This document shows positions 34,757 through 43,472 of a DNA stretch of 52,844 nt, one piece after another (within the stretch, counting starts at the first letter, position 1; each line of letters opens with the position of its first letter). The DNA comes from Roseomonas acroporae. GTDB lineage: Bacteria > Pseudomonadota > Alphaproteobacteria > Acetobacterales > Acetobacteraceae. Below the pieces are notes generated by a model. That model was not told where the DNA came from, made no database searches, and worked only from the letters and a program-made list of their open reading frames with translations. Position numbers and translations under genes: made by a program. The DNA lies in contig NZ_JALPRX010000080.1 of NCBI RefSeq assembly GCF_023223525.1, positions 1 to 52,844 of the forward strand, in the 5' to 3' direction.

Positions 34757-35311
34757 ATGGCGATCATGCCCGACACCTGGATCCGCCGCATGGCGACCGA
34801 GCGCGGCATGATCGAGCCCTTCGTGGAGAGCCAGCGCCGCGAGGGCGTGATCAGCTACGGCCTGTCGAGCTTCGGCTACGACGCGCGCGTCTCCGACGAA
34901 TTCAAGATCTTCACCAACGTCGACAACGCCATCGTCGACCCGAAGCAGTTCAGCGCCGACAGCTTCGTGGACCGGCGCGGCCCGGTCTGCATCATCCCGC
35001 CCAACTCCTTCGCGCTGGCCCACACCGTCGAGTACTTCCGCGTGCCGCGCGACGTGCTGGTGATCTGCCTCGGCAAGTCGACCTATGCGCGCTGCGGCAT
35101 CATCGTGAACGTCACCCCGCTGGAGCCCGAGTGGGAGGGGCAGGTGACGATCGAGATCTCCAACACCACGCCGCTGCCCGCCCGCATCTACGCCAACGAG
35201 GGCATCTGCCAGTTCCTGTTCCTCCAGGGCGCGAGCGCCCCCGAGGTCAGCTACGCGGACCGTGCCGGCAAGTACATGGGCCAGCGCGGCGTCTCGCTGC
35301 CCCGGCTCTGA
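34757..35311 (+). CDS. dcd: dCTP deaminase
   Basis: A 184-residue trimeric nucleotide deaminase that converts dCTP to dUTP, feeding dUMP and dTTP synthesis. Family marks are [69 protein letters not shown], with the catalytic glutamate in PLEPEWEG, and the C-terminal [19 protein letters not shown]. Length is that of the monofunctional proteobacterial enzyme. It precedes murA by 94 bp on the same strand. Confidence 0.96.
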   Translation: MAIMPDTWIRRMATERGMIEPFVESQRREGVISYGLSSFGYDARVSDEFKIFTNVDNAIVDPKQFSADSFVDRRGPVCIIPPNSFALAHTVEYFRVPRDVLVICLGKSTYARCGIIVNVTPLEPEWEGQVTIEISNTTPLPARIYANEGICQFLFLQGASAPEVSYADRAGKYMGQRGVSLPRL

Positions 35312-35405
35312 CGCGTTGCCGAGCCGCCCGTCGGCGCCGCGCGCCCATCCCCGCGGGGCACCGCCGTGCCCCGCCGTTCCGAGCATGCCCTGAAGGACCT
35401 CGCGC

Positions 35406-36665
35406 ATGGACCGTATCCGCATCCGTGGCGGCAGGCCGCTCCGCGGCAGCATCCCGATCGGCGGTGCCAAGAACGCCGCGCTGCCGCTGATGGCGGCCGG
35501 GCTGCTCTCGGCCGGCCCGCTGGTGCTGGCCAACGCGCCCGACCTCGCCGACGTGGACACCATGGGCAGGCTCCTGGCGCAGCACGGGCTCTCGGTGGCG
35601 CATGACCGCGCCGCGCGCACCATCGCCATCGCCGGCGAGGCCACCAACCTGGAGGCGCCCTACGACCTGGTGCGCAGGATGCGTGCCTCGGTGCTGGTGC
35701 TCGGCCCGCTGCTCGCGCGCTACGGCGAGGCGCGCGTCTCGCTGCCCGGCGGCTGCGCCATCGGCACGCGCCCCGTCGACCTCCACCTCAAGGGGCTGGA
35801 GGCGATGGGCGCCGAGATCGACCTCGCCGGCGGCTACATCCACGCCCGCGCGCCCTCGGGCCTCGCCGGCGCGCGCTTCCTGTTCCCGCAGGTCTCGGTC
35901 GGCGCCACCGAGAACCTGCTGATGGCGGCAACCCTCGCGCGCGGCACCACGGAGCTGGTGAACGCGGCGCGCGAGCCCGAGATCGACGACCTCGCCCACT
36001 GCCTGATCGCCATGGGCGCGCGCATCGAGGGCGTCGGCACCGACCGGCTGCGCATCGAGGGCGTGACGCATCTCGGCGCCGCGAACCATCCCATCGTGCC
36101 CGACCGCATCGAGGCCGGCACCTATGCCTGCGCCGCCGCCATCGCCGGTGGCGAGCTGCTGCTGCGCGAGGCGCGGCTGGAGCATCTCGGCAGCGTCGCG
36201 CGCGTGCTGGGCGAGGCCGGGGTGGAGATGGTCGCGGTCGAGGGCGGCGTGCGCGTGCGCCGGCTGAACGGGCTGCACGGCGCCGACGCCATGACCGAGC
36301 CCTATCCCGGCTTCGCCACCGACATGCAGGCCCAGTACATGGCGGTGATGGCCGTCGCCGAGGGCGCGGCGATGATCACCGAGACGATCTTCGAGAACCG
36401 CTTCATGCACGTGCCGGAGTTGAACCGGATGGGCGCGCGCATCAACGTCCACGGTGCCTCGGCCATCGTGCGCGGCGTGCCCGCGCTGTCCGGCGCGCCG
36501 GTGATGGCGACCGACCTGCGCGCCTCGGTCTCGCTGGTGCTGGCCGGCCTCGCCGCCTCGGGCGAGACGGTGGTGAACCGCGTCTACCACCTCGACCGCG
36601 GCTACGAGCGGGTGGAGGAGAAGCTCGCCGCCGTGGGGGCGGACATCGAGCGGCTGACGGACTGA
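35406..36665 (+). CDS. murA: UDP-N-acetylglucosamine 1-carboxyvinyltransferase
   Basis: A 419-residue cytoplasmic enzyme that transfers enolpyruvate from PEP to UDP-GlcNAc, the first committed step of peptidoglycan synthesis. The active-site cysteine is Cys117 in [24 protein letters not shown], so the enzyme should be fosfomycin-sensitive. Lys22 and Asn23 in GAKNAALPL and the C-terminal [21 protein letters not shown] are conserved. A 9-bp hairpin starts five bases after its stop. The murA to infA neighbourhood is typical of alphaproteobacteria. Confidence 0.97.
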   Translation: MDRIRIRGGRPLRGSIPIGGAKNAALPLMAAGLLSAGPLVLANAPDLADVDTMGRLLAQHGLSVAHDRAARTIAIAGEATNLEAPYDLVRRMRASVLVLGPLLARYGEARVSLPGGCAIGTRPVDLHLKGLEAMGAEIDLAGGYIHARAPSGLAGARFLFPQVSVGATENLLMAATLARGTTELVNAAREPEIDDLAHCLIAMGARIEGVGTDRLRIEGVTHLGAANHPIVPDRIEAGTYACAAAIAGGELLLREARLEHLGSVARVLGEAGVEMVAVEGGVRVRRLNGLHGADAMTEPYPGFATDMQAQYMAVMAVAEGAAMITETIFENRFMHVPELNRMGARINVHGASAIVRGVPALSGAPVMATDLRASVSLVLAGLAASGETVVNRVYHLDRGYERVEEKLAAVGADIERLTD

Positions 36666-37086
36666 CGGGCGGGGAGGGCTCCGCCCTCCCCGAACCCCGG
36701 TTCTGTCGTCGGGAAGGGCTCCGCCCTCCCCGAACCCCTCCGGCGAGGGGCCTTGCCCCTTCGATCCCCACCGGGGGCGAAGCCCCCCGGTCCCCCCGTT
36801 GGATTTCGGCTTCGCCGCGCCCACGATACGGGCCTGAATCCGAACGGGGGGTTCCAGGGGGGCTTCGCCCCCTGGCGGGGATCCCCAAGGGGCAGCGCCC
36901 CTTGGTGGGGTTCCAGGGGCGAAGCCCCTGGCCCTGGCCAGCCCCGCCGCCCCCAGCCCTGTTCCGATGTCACGGCAGCTTCCCCGCACGCCCCCTTGAC
37001 CCGCCCCGCCCGCCCATGGTCCCTGCCGGGCTCCCGCCGGGTCCCGGCCCGCGCCCCGACGCGATGCCGTTCCCGAGTAGAGCGCC
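36666..37086. repeat. Intergenic cluster of GC hairpins after murA
   Basis: The 421-bp gap contains no supported gene but several stems with three-base loops: GGGGAGGGC/GCCCTCCCC around TCC (36,671-36,691, five bases after the murA stop), CCAAGGGGC/GCCCCTTGG around AGC (36,885-36,905), CCAGGGGC/GCCCCTGG around GAA (36,913-36,931), plus imperfect ones at 36,711-36,731, 36,770-36,790 and 36,854-36,875. The first likely terminates murA. The segment 37,000-37,086 should carry the hisG promoter, which was not recognisable. Confidence 0.85.
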
Positions 37087-37797
37087 ATGGACCTTCCGAC
37101 CGCCGCCACCCCGATCGACCCCGTGACGCCCGAGGATGCCGGCACCATCGTGCTGGCGCTGCCAAAGGGTCGCATCCTGGCCGAGCTGGGCCCGCTGCTG
37201 GAGCGCACCGGCATCCGCCCCGCCGACGACTTCCGCGACGAGGACAGCCGCCGCCTGCGCTTCCCCACCAACCACCCGGCGCTCGACGTGGTGCGGGTGC
37301 GTCCCTTCGACGTCGCCACCTTCGTGGCCTTCGGCGGCGCGCATCTCGGCATCTGCGGCGCCGACGTGCTGATGGAGTTCGACTACCCCGAGATCTACGC
37401 GCCGCTGGACCTCGGCCTCGGCCGCTGCCGCGTCTCGGTGGCCGAGCCCGTCGCCGTGGCCGGCGCGGACGACGCCAAACGCTGGTCTCGCGTCAGCGTC
37501 GCCACCAAGTACCCCAACATCGCCCGCCGCCACTTCGCCGCGCGCGGCGTGCAGGCGGAGGTGGTGCACCTGAACGGCGCGATGGAGCTGGCCCCCTCGC
37601 TCGGCCTCGCCAGCCTGATCGTCGACCTGGTGCAGACCGGCTCGACGCTGAAGGCGAACGGGCTGGTCGAGACCGAGGTGATCGCGCCCGTCACCTCGCG
37701 CCTGATCGTCAACCGCACCGCGCTCAAGACCCGCTCGGAGGCGATCGGCGCCTGGCTTGCCCGCTTCCGCGCCGCGCTGGCCGAGCCGATCGCCTGA
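37087..37797 (+). CDS. hisG: ATP phosphoribosyltransferase catalytic subunit (short form)
   Basis: A 236-residue HisG that joins PRPP and ATP in the first step of histidine synthesis. Motifs are IVLALPKGRILAELGPLLE, the HisG strand-loop ICGADVLMEFDYPEIY and SVATKYPNIARRHF, and the PRPP loop LIVDLVQTGSTLKANGLVE. The C-terminal regulatory ACT-like domain of long HisG is absent, so it should require a HisZ partner, which is not in this window. An extra 20 residues precede the family start. hisD follows by 110 bp. Confidence 0.95.
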   Translation: MDLPTAATPIDPVTPEDAGTIVLALPKGRILAELGPLLERTGIRPADDFRDEDSRRLRFPTNHPALDVVRVRPFDVATFVAFGGAHLGICGADVLMEFDYPEIYAPLDLGLGRCRVSVAEPVAVAGADDAKRWSRVSVATKYPNIARRHFAARGVQAEVVHLNGAMELAPSLGLASLIVDLVQTGSTLKANGLVETEVIAPVTSRLIVNRTALKTRSEAIGAWLARFRAALAEPIA

Positions 37798-37907
37798 GCC
37801 TGGAGCAGCCCGCCCGGCCCGGTTCCGGCCCGACGCCGCCGCCGGGCACCCTGCCGCAATCCCGGTTCCCCCAAACCGACCGGGCCGAACCTTCCGGAGC
37901 CCGCCCC

Positions 37908-39200
37908 ATGATGCGTCTCGACACCGCCGATCCCGGCTTCGAGGCCGCCTTCGCCGCCCTGCTCGACACGGCGCGCGAGACCACGGCGCGGGTGGATGCC
38001 GCCGTCGCCGCGGTGATCGCCGCCGTGCGCGCGCGCGGCGACGCGGCCCTGCTCGACTGCACGCGCGAATGGGATGGCTGGTCGCCCGCCGACGCCGCCG
38101 CGCTGCGCGTGCCGGAGGCCGAGCTTGCCGCCGCGCTGGAAGCCACGCCGCCGGCGCTGCGCGCGGCGCTCGACCTCGCCGCCGCGCGCATCGAGGCGTT
38201 CCACGCCGCGCAGAAGCCGGCGGACCTGGAGACGACCGACTCGGCCGGCCTGCGCCTCGGCATGCGCTGGACGGCGCTGGACGCGGTCGGGCTGTACGTG
38301 CCGGGCGGCAAGGCGGCCTACCCGTCCTCCGTGCTGATGAACGCGATCCCGGCGAAGGTGGCGGGCGTCGGGCGCATCGCCATGTGCGTGCCCGCACCCG
38401 GCGGGGCGCTGAACCCGCTGGTGCTGGCCGCCGCCGCGCGCGCCGGCGTCACCGAGGTGTACCGCATCGGCGGCGCCCAGGCCGTCGCGGCGCTGGCCTG
38501 GGGCACGGCGACGGTCGCGCCGGTGGACCGCATCGTCGGCCCCGGCAACGCCTACGTGGCCGAGGCGAAGCGGCAGGTGTTCGGCCGCGTCGGCATCGAC
38601 TCCATCGCCGGCCCCTCCGAGGTGGTGGTGATCGCCGACGGCGCGAGCGACCCCGAGCACGTCGCCATCGACCTGATGGCGCAGGCCGAGCACGACGAGG
38701 CGGCGCAGTCCATCCTCGTCACCGACAGCGCCGCGCTGGCCGATGCCGTGGTGGCCGCCGTGGACCGCGCCCTGGCCGCGCTGCCGCGCGCCGCCATCGC
38801 CGGCGAGAGCTGGCGCCGCCACGGCGCGGTGATCCTGGTGCGGGATTGGGAGGAGGCGGCCGACCTCGCCAACCGGCTCGCCCCCGAGCACCTCCAGCTC
38901 ATGGTCGAGGAGCCGCGCGCCCTGTTCGGCCGCATCCGCCATGCCGGCGCCGCCTTCCTCGGCCGCTGGTGCCCGGAGGCGCTGGGCGACTACGTGGCCG
39001 GCCCGAACCACGTGCTGCCGACCGGCCGCACGGCGCGCTTCGCCTCCGGCCTCTCGGTGTTCGACTTCCTCAAGCGCACCACCTGGATCGAGGCGGACCG
39101 GGCGGGCCTGGCCGCGATCGGCCCGGCCGCCGTGGCGCTGGCCGAGGCCGAGGGCCTCCAGGCGCATGCCCGCAGCGTGGCGATGCGTCTGCCGGGCTGA
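37908..39200 (+). CDS. hisD: Histidinol dehydrogenase
   Basis: A 430-residue zinc enzyme performing the last two oxidations of histidine synthesis (L-histidinol to L-histidine with two NAD+). Diagnostic stretches are VGLYVPGGKAAYPSSVLMNAIPAKVAGV, VGPGNAYVAEAKRQVFGRVGIDSIAGPSEVVVIAD, DLMAQAEHDEAAQSILVT, LAPEHLQLMVEEP and YVAGPNHVLPTGRTARF. They carry the zinc ligands Gln and His in AQAEHDE and the catalytic glutamate/histidine pair in PEHLQL. ATG 37908 is followed by a second ATG; either could be used. In many relatives hisD lies directly upstream of infA, as here. Confidence 0.96.
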   Translation: MMRLDTADPGFEAAFAALLDTARETTARVDAAVAAVIAAVRARGDAALLDCTREWDGWSPADAAALRVPEAELAAALEATPPALRAALDLAAARIEAFHAAQKPADLETTDSAGLRLGMRWTALDAVGLYVPGGKAAYPSSVLMNAIPAKVAGVGRIAMCVPAPGGALNPLVLAAAARAGVTEVYRIGGAQAVAALAWGTATVAPVDRIVGPGNAYVAEAKRQVFGRVGIDSIAGPSEVVVIADGASDPEHVAIDLMAQAEHDEAAQSILVTDSAALADAVVAAVDRALAALPRAAIAGESWRRHGAVILVRDWEEAADLANRLAPEHLQLMVEEPRALFGRIRHAGAAFLGRWCPEALGDYVAGPNHVLPTGRTARFASGLSVFDFLKRTTWIEADRAGLAAIGPAAVALAEAEGLQAHARSVAMRLPG

Positions 39201-39521
39201 ACGCCCGCCCGGTCCGACGCCGGGCCGGCGACGGCCGGGAGACCCGGAAGCGGGGCGACCCGCTCCCTCCGTCCTTCCCCCTTTGGTGGCCCCCTTTGGC
39301 GGCCTCCTTCGACAGCTCCCGCCGGCCGGGCGCCCCGGCCATGCGCGCCGGGCGCTTGACCGGGGAGGGGGCCATGCGCATCTTCCCGTCGGCTGCCCTT
39401 GGGGCCTCCCGGCCTGGACGCCTGTCCCCGCCGAACCCAATTCACATTGCAAGCCGGCATGACCGCCCCCTGTGCATCGCGCGGGGTGGATTGCGCGGGC
39501 GCTTCGGCCCATCGAGGATTG
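39201..39521 (+). promoter_or_regulatory. hisD-infA gap with candidate infA promoter
   Basis: This 321-bp gap has no gene. A 13-bp direct repeat CCCCTTTGGYGGC occurs twice at about 39,278-39,303. TTGACC at 39,356-39,361 with CATCTT 17 bases on is a possible promoter for infA, and an AT-richer stretch (CAATTCACATTGC) follows at 39,438-39,450. GAGGA four bases before ATG 39522 is the ribosome binding site. Confidence 0.35.
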
Positions 39522-39740
39522 ATGTCGAAAGAGGACATGATCGAGTTCAGCGGCACCGTGCAGGAGCTGCTGCCCAACGCGATGTTCCGCGTGAAGCTCG
39601 ACAACGAACACATGGTTCTGGCCCATACCAGCGGGAAGATGCGCAAGAACCGCATCCGCGTCCTGGCAGGCGACCGCGTCAACGTCGAGATGACGCCCTA
39701 CGACCTGACCAAGGGCCGCATCACCTTCCGCTTCAAGTAG
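39522..39740 (+). CDS. infA: Translation initiation factor IF-1
   Basis: A 72-residue protein, the exact usual length for IF-1, which binds the ribosomal A site and helps start-codon selection. It is a single S1/OB fold: [28 protein letters not shown], then [38 protein letters not shown] 39522 gives the standard N-terminus; an upstream in-frame ATG would add a non-family extension. Its stop codon is part of a 15-bp unit repeated three times. Confidence 0.98.
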   Translation: MSKEDMIEFSGTVQELLPNAMFRVKLDNEHMVLAHTSGKMRKNRIRVLAGDRVNVEMTPYDLTKGRITFRFK

Positions 39741-39772
39741 GGCCGCTTCAAGTAGGGCCCCTTCGAGTAGGG
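39728..39772 (+). repeat. 15-bp tandem repeat spanning the infA stop codon
   Basis: Three adjoining 15-bp units begin at 39728, 39743 and 39758. The first two are identical (CCGCTTCAAGTAGGG) and the third differs at two bases. The first unit contains the last codons and TAG of infA, so the frame carries three successive TAG stops at 15-base intervals. Confidence 0.97.
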
Positions 39773-39986
39773 GCGCCGCGGGCAGGACCGCTTCGGGCCG
39801 GGACCGCCTGAGGCCGGCGCCCGCCATCGGCGAACCTGTCCCCATGGGCACCGGCCCTCCGTGTCCGGCCGCCCCGGGATCGTCCCGATCGCCTCAGGCA
39901 ACCGGCCATGCCGCATGGCCGGCCGTTCCGATTCGCCGCCACCGGGGCACGCAGCCCGGGCGGACGGCGCAAGAGGGGAGCATCGC

Positions 39987-40703
39987 ATGCAGGCCGCTCC
40001 GGCGGAGATCGAACCGATGGCGTCCGGCACAGCCGGGGCCGGGGCTGCCGCCGGGACCGATACCGGGACCGATACTGGGGCCGACGCGCCGGGGACCGGC
40101 ATCGGCCGGCCGACGGATGCCGCGCGCCGCGTGCCGCTGGTGCTGGCCTCCGCCAGCCCGCGCCGGCTGGCGCTGCTGGAACGCCTCGGCATCGTGCCCG
40201 ACCGGGTTCTGCCGACCGATGCCGACGAGACGCCGCTGCCCGGCGAGCTGCCGCGCCAGCTCGCCGCGCGGCTGGCGGAGCGGAAGGCCGATGCGGCCGC
40301 CGCCCTGGCGTCGGGCTGCGTCGTGCTGGCCGCCGACACCGTGGTCGGCGTGGGGCGCCGGATCCTGCCCAAGCCGGCGGACCTGGCCGAGGCGCGCCGC
40401 TGCCTGGCGCTGCTCTCGGGCCGCCGCCACCACGTCCATACCGGCGTGGTGCTGGTGCTGCCCGATTCCCGCCGCCTGCGCCGGCTCGTGGAGACGGTCG
40501 TGACCTTCCAGCGCCTGGTCCCGGCCCAGATCGAGGACTACCTCGCCTCGGGCGAATGGCAGGGCAAGGCCGGCGGCTACGCCCTGCAGGGGCGGGCCGA
40601 GTCCTTCGTGCGCTTCCTGGCCGGCTCGCATTCCGGCGTGATCGGCCTGCCGCTGTTCGAGACGGCGCAGCTTCTGCGGGGCGCGGGGTGGCTGCGGCCC
40701 TGA
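39987..40703 (+). CDS. maf: Maf family nucleoside triphosphate pyrophosphatase
   Basis: A 238-residue Maf/HAM1-like house-cleaning enzyme expected to hydrolyse dTTP/UTP or modified nucleotides. The core starts VPLVLASASPRRLALLERLGI and continues LAERKADAAAAL, VLAADTVVGVGRRILPKPADLAEARRCLALLSGRRHHVHTGV and GYALQGRAESFVRFLAGSHSGVIGLPL. A 40-residue N-terminal extension contains TDTG repeats from three 12-bp units (40,051-40,086) and is not part of the family. AGAGGGGAG upstream supports ATG 39987, but translation could start later. It overlaps the RNase gene by 16 bp. Confidence 0.92.
   Translation: MQAAPAEIEPMASGTAGAGAAAGTDTGTDTGADAPGTGIGRPTDAARRVPLVLASASPRRLALLERLGIVPDRVLPTDADETPLPGELPRQLAARLAERKADAAAALASGCVVLAADTVVGVGRRILPKPADLAEARRCLALLSGRRHHVHTGVVLVLPDSRRLRRLVETVVTFQRLVPAQIEDYLASGEWQGKAGGYALQGRAESFVRFLAGSHSGVIGLPLFETAQLLRGAGWLRP
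40051..40086 (+). repeat. 12-bp tandem repeat in the Maf N-terminal extension
   Basis: Three 12-bp units of the form CCGGGACCGATA, the last diverged, start at 40051, 40063 and 40075. They encode the Thr-Asp-Thr-Gly repeat in the extension that precedes the conserved Maf core. Confidence 0.85.
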
Positions 40704-41842
40704 TCCGGGTCTCGGCCTCGCCCGGCGAGGTGCGGGTCGCGGTGCTGGAGGACGACCGGCTGGTGGCCGCGGCCGTGGAGCGGCCCGCCCGGCCGGACGC
40801 GGTCGGCGATCTGCTGCGCGCGCGCGTCGCCGCCGTGGCCCCGGCCATGGCGGGCGCCTTCCTCGCCCTGCCCGACGGCCTCACCGGCTTCCTGCCCGAC
40901 TCCGAGAACGGCCTGCCGAACCGCGCCCGGCTGGAGGAGGGCCGGCTGCTCGGCGTGCGGGTCACCCGGGCCGCGCAGGGCGGCAAGGGGCCGCGCCTGA
41001 CCGCGCGGCTCGACGCGGCGGAGTCGGCGGCCGTGGCAGCCGCCCCGCCCGGCGCCCCGCGTCTGGTGCGACGGGGCCCGGACGCCGTGCTGCGCATCGC
41101 GGCGGCCCATCCCGGCGTGCCGGTCGAGGTCGATGGCGCGCCGCTGGCGGGTCGGCTGCGCGCCGCGCTCGGCCGCGACCGGGTCGCGCTGCTGACGCAC
41201 CCCGCCTTCGACGACGCGCTGGAGGCGGAATTCGACGAGCTGGCCGGGCCGGCCGTCGCGCTGCCGAAGGGTGGCCGGCTCCTGATCCACCCGACCCCGG
41301 CGCTGACCGCCATCGACGTCGATGCCGGTGCGGCGGCGGGCGATCGGGACCCGGCGGCGCCGCTGCGCCTCAACCGCGACGCGGCCGGCGAGGTGGCGCG
41401 GCAGATCCGCCTGCGCGAGCTGTCCGGGCCGATCCTGGTCGATTTCGCCGGCCTGACCCAGAAGCGCCGCGCCGTGCTGCTGGAGCCGCTGCGCGAGGCG
41501 CTGGCGGCCGATCCGATGCGGCCGCGCCTGCTGGGCCTGACCGGCCTGGGCTTCGCCGAGATCGTGCGGCCGCGCCGCCACCCGCCGCTGCACGAGGTGC
41601 TGGGCTGGCCGGTCTCGCCGCTGACCCACGGGCTGGCGGCGCTGCGGCGCGTGGCGCGCGAGGCGGCGGCCCGGCCCGGCCGGCCGCTCTCGCTGCGGGC
41701 CTCCCCGGCGGTGCTGGCCGCGTTGCAGGGGCTGCCGGGCGCGCTCGACGAGTGCCGCGACATGATCGGGGCGATGCCGGTCCTGGTGCCCGACCCCATG
41801 CTCCCTCCTGGACGGGAGCAGATCGAGGAGGCGAATCGATGA
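40688..41842 (+). CDS. rng: Ribonuclease E/G family endoribonuclease (short form)
   Basis: A 384-residue RNase G-like protein. The S1-related N-terminal part (VRVAVLEDDRLVAAAVERP, GAFLALPDGLTGFLPDSENG) is followed by the DNase I-like catalytic region. There TAIDVDAG and GPILVDFAGLTQKRRA hold the two metal-binding aspartates, with LNRDAAGEVARQIRLREL between. It lacks the zinc-link cysteines and the long degradosome scaffold of RNase E. The start is GTG 40688 inside the end of maf. The maf-rng-yacG order is conserved in alphaproteobacteria. Confidence 0.92.
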   Translation: MAAALIRVSASPGEVRVAVLEDDRLVAAAVERPARPDAVGDLLRARVAAVAPAMAGAFLALPDGLTGFLPDSENGLPNRARLEEGRLLGVRVTRAAQGGKGPRLTARLDAAESAAVAAAPPGAPRLVRRGPDAVLRIAAAHPGVPVEVDGAPLAGRLRAALGRDRVALLTHPAFDDALEAEFDELAGPAVALPKGGRLLIHPTPALTAIDVDAGAAAGDRDPAAPLRLNRDAAGEVARQIRLRELSGPILVDFAGLTQKRRAVLLEPLREALAADPMRPRLLGLTGLGFAEIVRPRRHPPLHEVLGWPVSPLTHGLAALRRVAREAAARPGRPLSLRASPAVLAALQGLPGALDECRDMIGAMPVLVPDPMLPPGREQIEEANR

Positions 41843-42042
41843 GCGTCGAGAAGGATGCGAAGCCGGCGGCGCGATCCGTGCGGGCCCGCCGCTGCCCGGT
41901 CTGCGGCAAGCCCGCCGAGGCAGCGACCCGGCCCTTCTGCTCGCCGCGCTGCCGGCAGGTGGATCTCGGCCGCTGGCTGACCGGCGCCTACGTGGTTCCC
42001 GGCGAGGATGGCGAGGCGGCGCCGGACGATTTCGGCGCCTGA
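41839..42042 (+). CDS. yacG: DNA gyrase inhibitor YacG
   Basis: A 67-residue zinc-ribbon protein. Its four cysteines occur as CPVCGKP and FCSPRCRQVDLGRWL, the YacG signature; in E. coli YacG binds GyrB and inhibits gyrase. It is coupled to the RNase gene by an ATGA overlap. tRNA-Phe follows 74 bp downstream. Confidence 0.95.
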   Translation: MSVEKDAKPAARSVRARRCPVCGKPAEAATRPFCSPRCRQVDLGRWLTGAYVVPGEDGEAAPDDFGA

Positions 42043-42116
42043 CGGGGTGGACAGGCCGGAATCCTTCCGCTATTTCCGCCCGCCTCTGCCGGCGATCGCC
42101 GTACGCGACGCCTTGG

Positions 42117-42189
42117 GCCCAGGTAGCTCAGTTGGTAGAGCATGCGACTGAAAATCGCAGTGTCGGTGGTTCGATTCCGCCCCTGGGCA
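42117..42189 (+). tRNA. tRNA-Phe (anticodon GAA)
   Basis: A 73-nt cloverleaf with acceptor stem GCCCAGG/CCTGGGC, D-arm GCTCAGTTGGTAGAGC, anticodon stem TGCGA/TCGCA enclosing loop CTGAAAA (anticodon GAA), and T-arm with GGTTCGATTCC. The discriminator is A; only CC of the 3' CCA follows, then T, so CCA is added after transcription. It is downstream of yacG, as in many alphaproteobacteria. Confidence 0.98.
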
Positions 42190-42235
42190 CCTTCTTCCCC
42201 ATCACCACACGCAAGCGGGCACGTCGCCCCCGCCC

Positions 42236-42886
42236 TCACGTCATCGGCACGCCCGCGACATGCGTCGCATAGGCCGGCCGCGCGCGAAGCCGCTCATACC
42301 AGCCGCGTAGTCTCGGCAGATCGGGGCGCGCCGTCGGCAGCTCGAACCAGCGGTGCAGGAACGGCCCGAGCGCCACGTCCGCCAGGGTCAGCCCGCCGCA
42401 GACATGCTCCCGCCCCTCCAGCCGTGCCTCGACGATGCGCCAGGCGGCGCTGGCATCGTCCAGCGCCCTGGCCAGCGCCTTCGGGTTCCGCTCCGGCTCC
42501 GGCGTGCGGACGAGGCCCCAGAACAGCGGCGTCATGCCGGTGGCGAGCGTCGCGAGCTGCCAGTCCATCCATCGCTCCACGTCGGCGCGGGCCCGCGGCG
42601 CCTCCGGGTAGATCGGCGACTCCGGCGCCCGGGTGCGGCAGAGGTAGCGGCAGATGCTGTTGCTCTCCCAGAGCGTGAAGCCGTCCGCCTCGGAAAGGGT
42701 CGGCACGCGGGCATTCGGGTTCATCGCCAGATAGTCGGGGTCCCGCACCCGGCCGAACTCCATGCCGGCATCGATCCGGCGCGGCTCGATCCCCAGCTCG
42801 GCGCACAGCCACAGCACCTTCATCACGTTGCTGGAGTTCACCCGCCCCCAGATGGTGGGCGGCGTGCTGGATGGGGCCATGCTCAT
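42236..42886 (-). CDS. Glutathione S-transferase family protein
   Basis: A 216-residue cytoplasmic protein with a thioredoxin-like N-domain (IWGRVNSSNVMKVLWLCAELGIEPRRID, NPNARVPTLSEADGFTLWESNSICRYL) and an all-helical C-domain (LTLADVALGPFLHRWFELP). The ARVPTL and ESNSI motifs bind glutathione. The SSNVMK start of helix 1 places a serine where theta/beta classes have the catalytic residue. It is convergent with the tRNA and divergent from dsbB across 112 bp. Its substrate is unknown. Confidence 0.93.
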   Translation of the reverse strand: MSMAPSSTPPTIWGRVNSSNVMKVLWLCAELGIEPRRIDAGMEFGRVRDPDYLAMNPNARVPTLSEADGFTLWESNSICRYLCRTRAPESPIYPEAPRARADVERWMDWQLATLATGMTPLFWGLVRTPEPERNPKALARALDDASAAWRIVEARLEGREHVCGGLTLADVALGPFLHRWFELPTARPDLPRLRGWYERLRARPAYATHVAGVPMT

Positions 42887-42998
42887 CGGCGCTTCCTGTT
42901 CCCGTGTCTTCCACTGCCGGCAGGGTAGGGCGGGGCCTCGCATCGCTCCAAGGGGACGCCGCGGTTGCGCGCCGCGCCGCGCCGCGCGAAGAGGCGGC

Positions 42999-43472
42999 AT
43001 GCTCGCACCGCTCCTGATCGCCGCCCTCGCCGCCGCGGCGCCCCTGTTCGCCCACGCCAGCGAGGGCTGGTGGGGCCTGGCCCCCTGCGAACTGTGCCTG
43101 TGGCAGCGCTGGCCCTACTGGGCGGCGGCGGCGCTCGCGCTGCTGGGGCTCGTCCTGCCGCGCCGCCCGATGCTGCTCCTCGCGGCGGTCGCGGTGCTGG
43201 CCTCGGGCGCGGTGGGCGCCTTCCACGTGGGGGTGGAGCAGGGCTGGTGGCCCTCGCCGCTGGCCGGCTGCCAGGCGCCGCGCGGCAGCGGCGGCACGGC
43301 CAGCGTCGAGGACCTGCTGCGCGACATGCCGCTGGTCCCGTCCAAGCCCTGCGACGCTCCCACCTACCTGATTCCCGGCCTGCCGCTTTCCATGGCGGGA
43401 ATGAACGTCATCTATGCGCTGGGTGTCGCCGGCCTGGCCTTCGGGCTGGCGCGCCGGAAGGAGGCATCATGA
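42999..43472 (+). CDS. dsbB: Disulfide bond formation protein B
   Basis: A 157-residue inner-membrane quinone oxidoreductase that reoxidises DsbA-like thiol oxidases. Four hydrophobic segments are visible. The first periplasmic cysteine pair is in APCELCLWQRWPY (CxxC), and the second pair is the widely spaced cysteines in LAGCQAP and PSKPCDAPTY. It is coupled to coq7 by an ATGA overlap; the pairing of a quinone-dependent enzyme with quinone synthesis is sensible. No dsbA is in the window. Confidence 0.93.
   Translation: MLAPLLIAALAAAAPLFAHASEGWWGLAPCELCLWQRWPYWAAAALALLGLVLPRRPMLLLAAVAVLASGAVGAFHVGVEQGWWPSPLAGCQAPRGSGGTASVEDLLRDMPLVPSKPCDAPTYLIPGLPLSMAGMNVIYALGVAGLAFGLARRKEAS

Noticed and set aside
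42117-42189. tRNA-Phe as an integration site of a mobile element
   Set aside because: There is no integrase, no direct repeat of the tRNA 3' end nearby, and the flanking genes are ordinary chromosomal ones.
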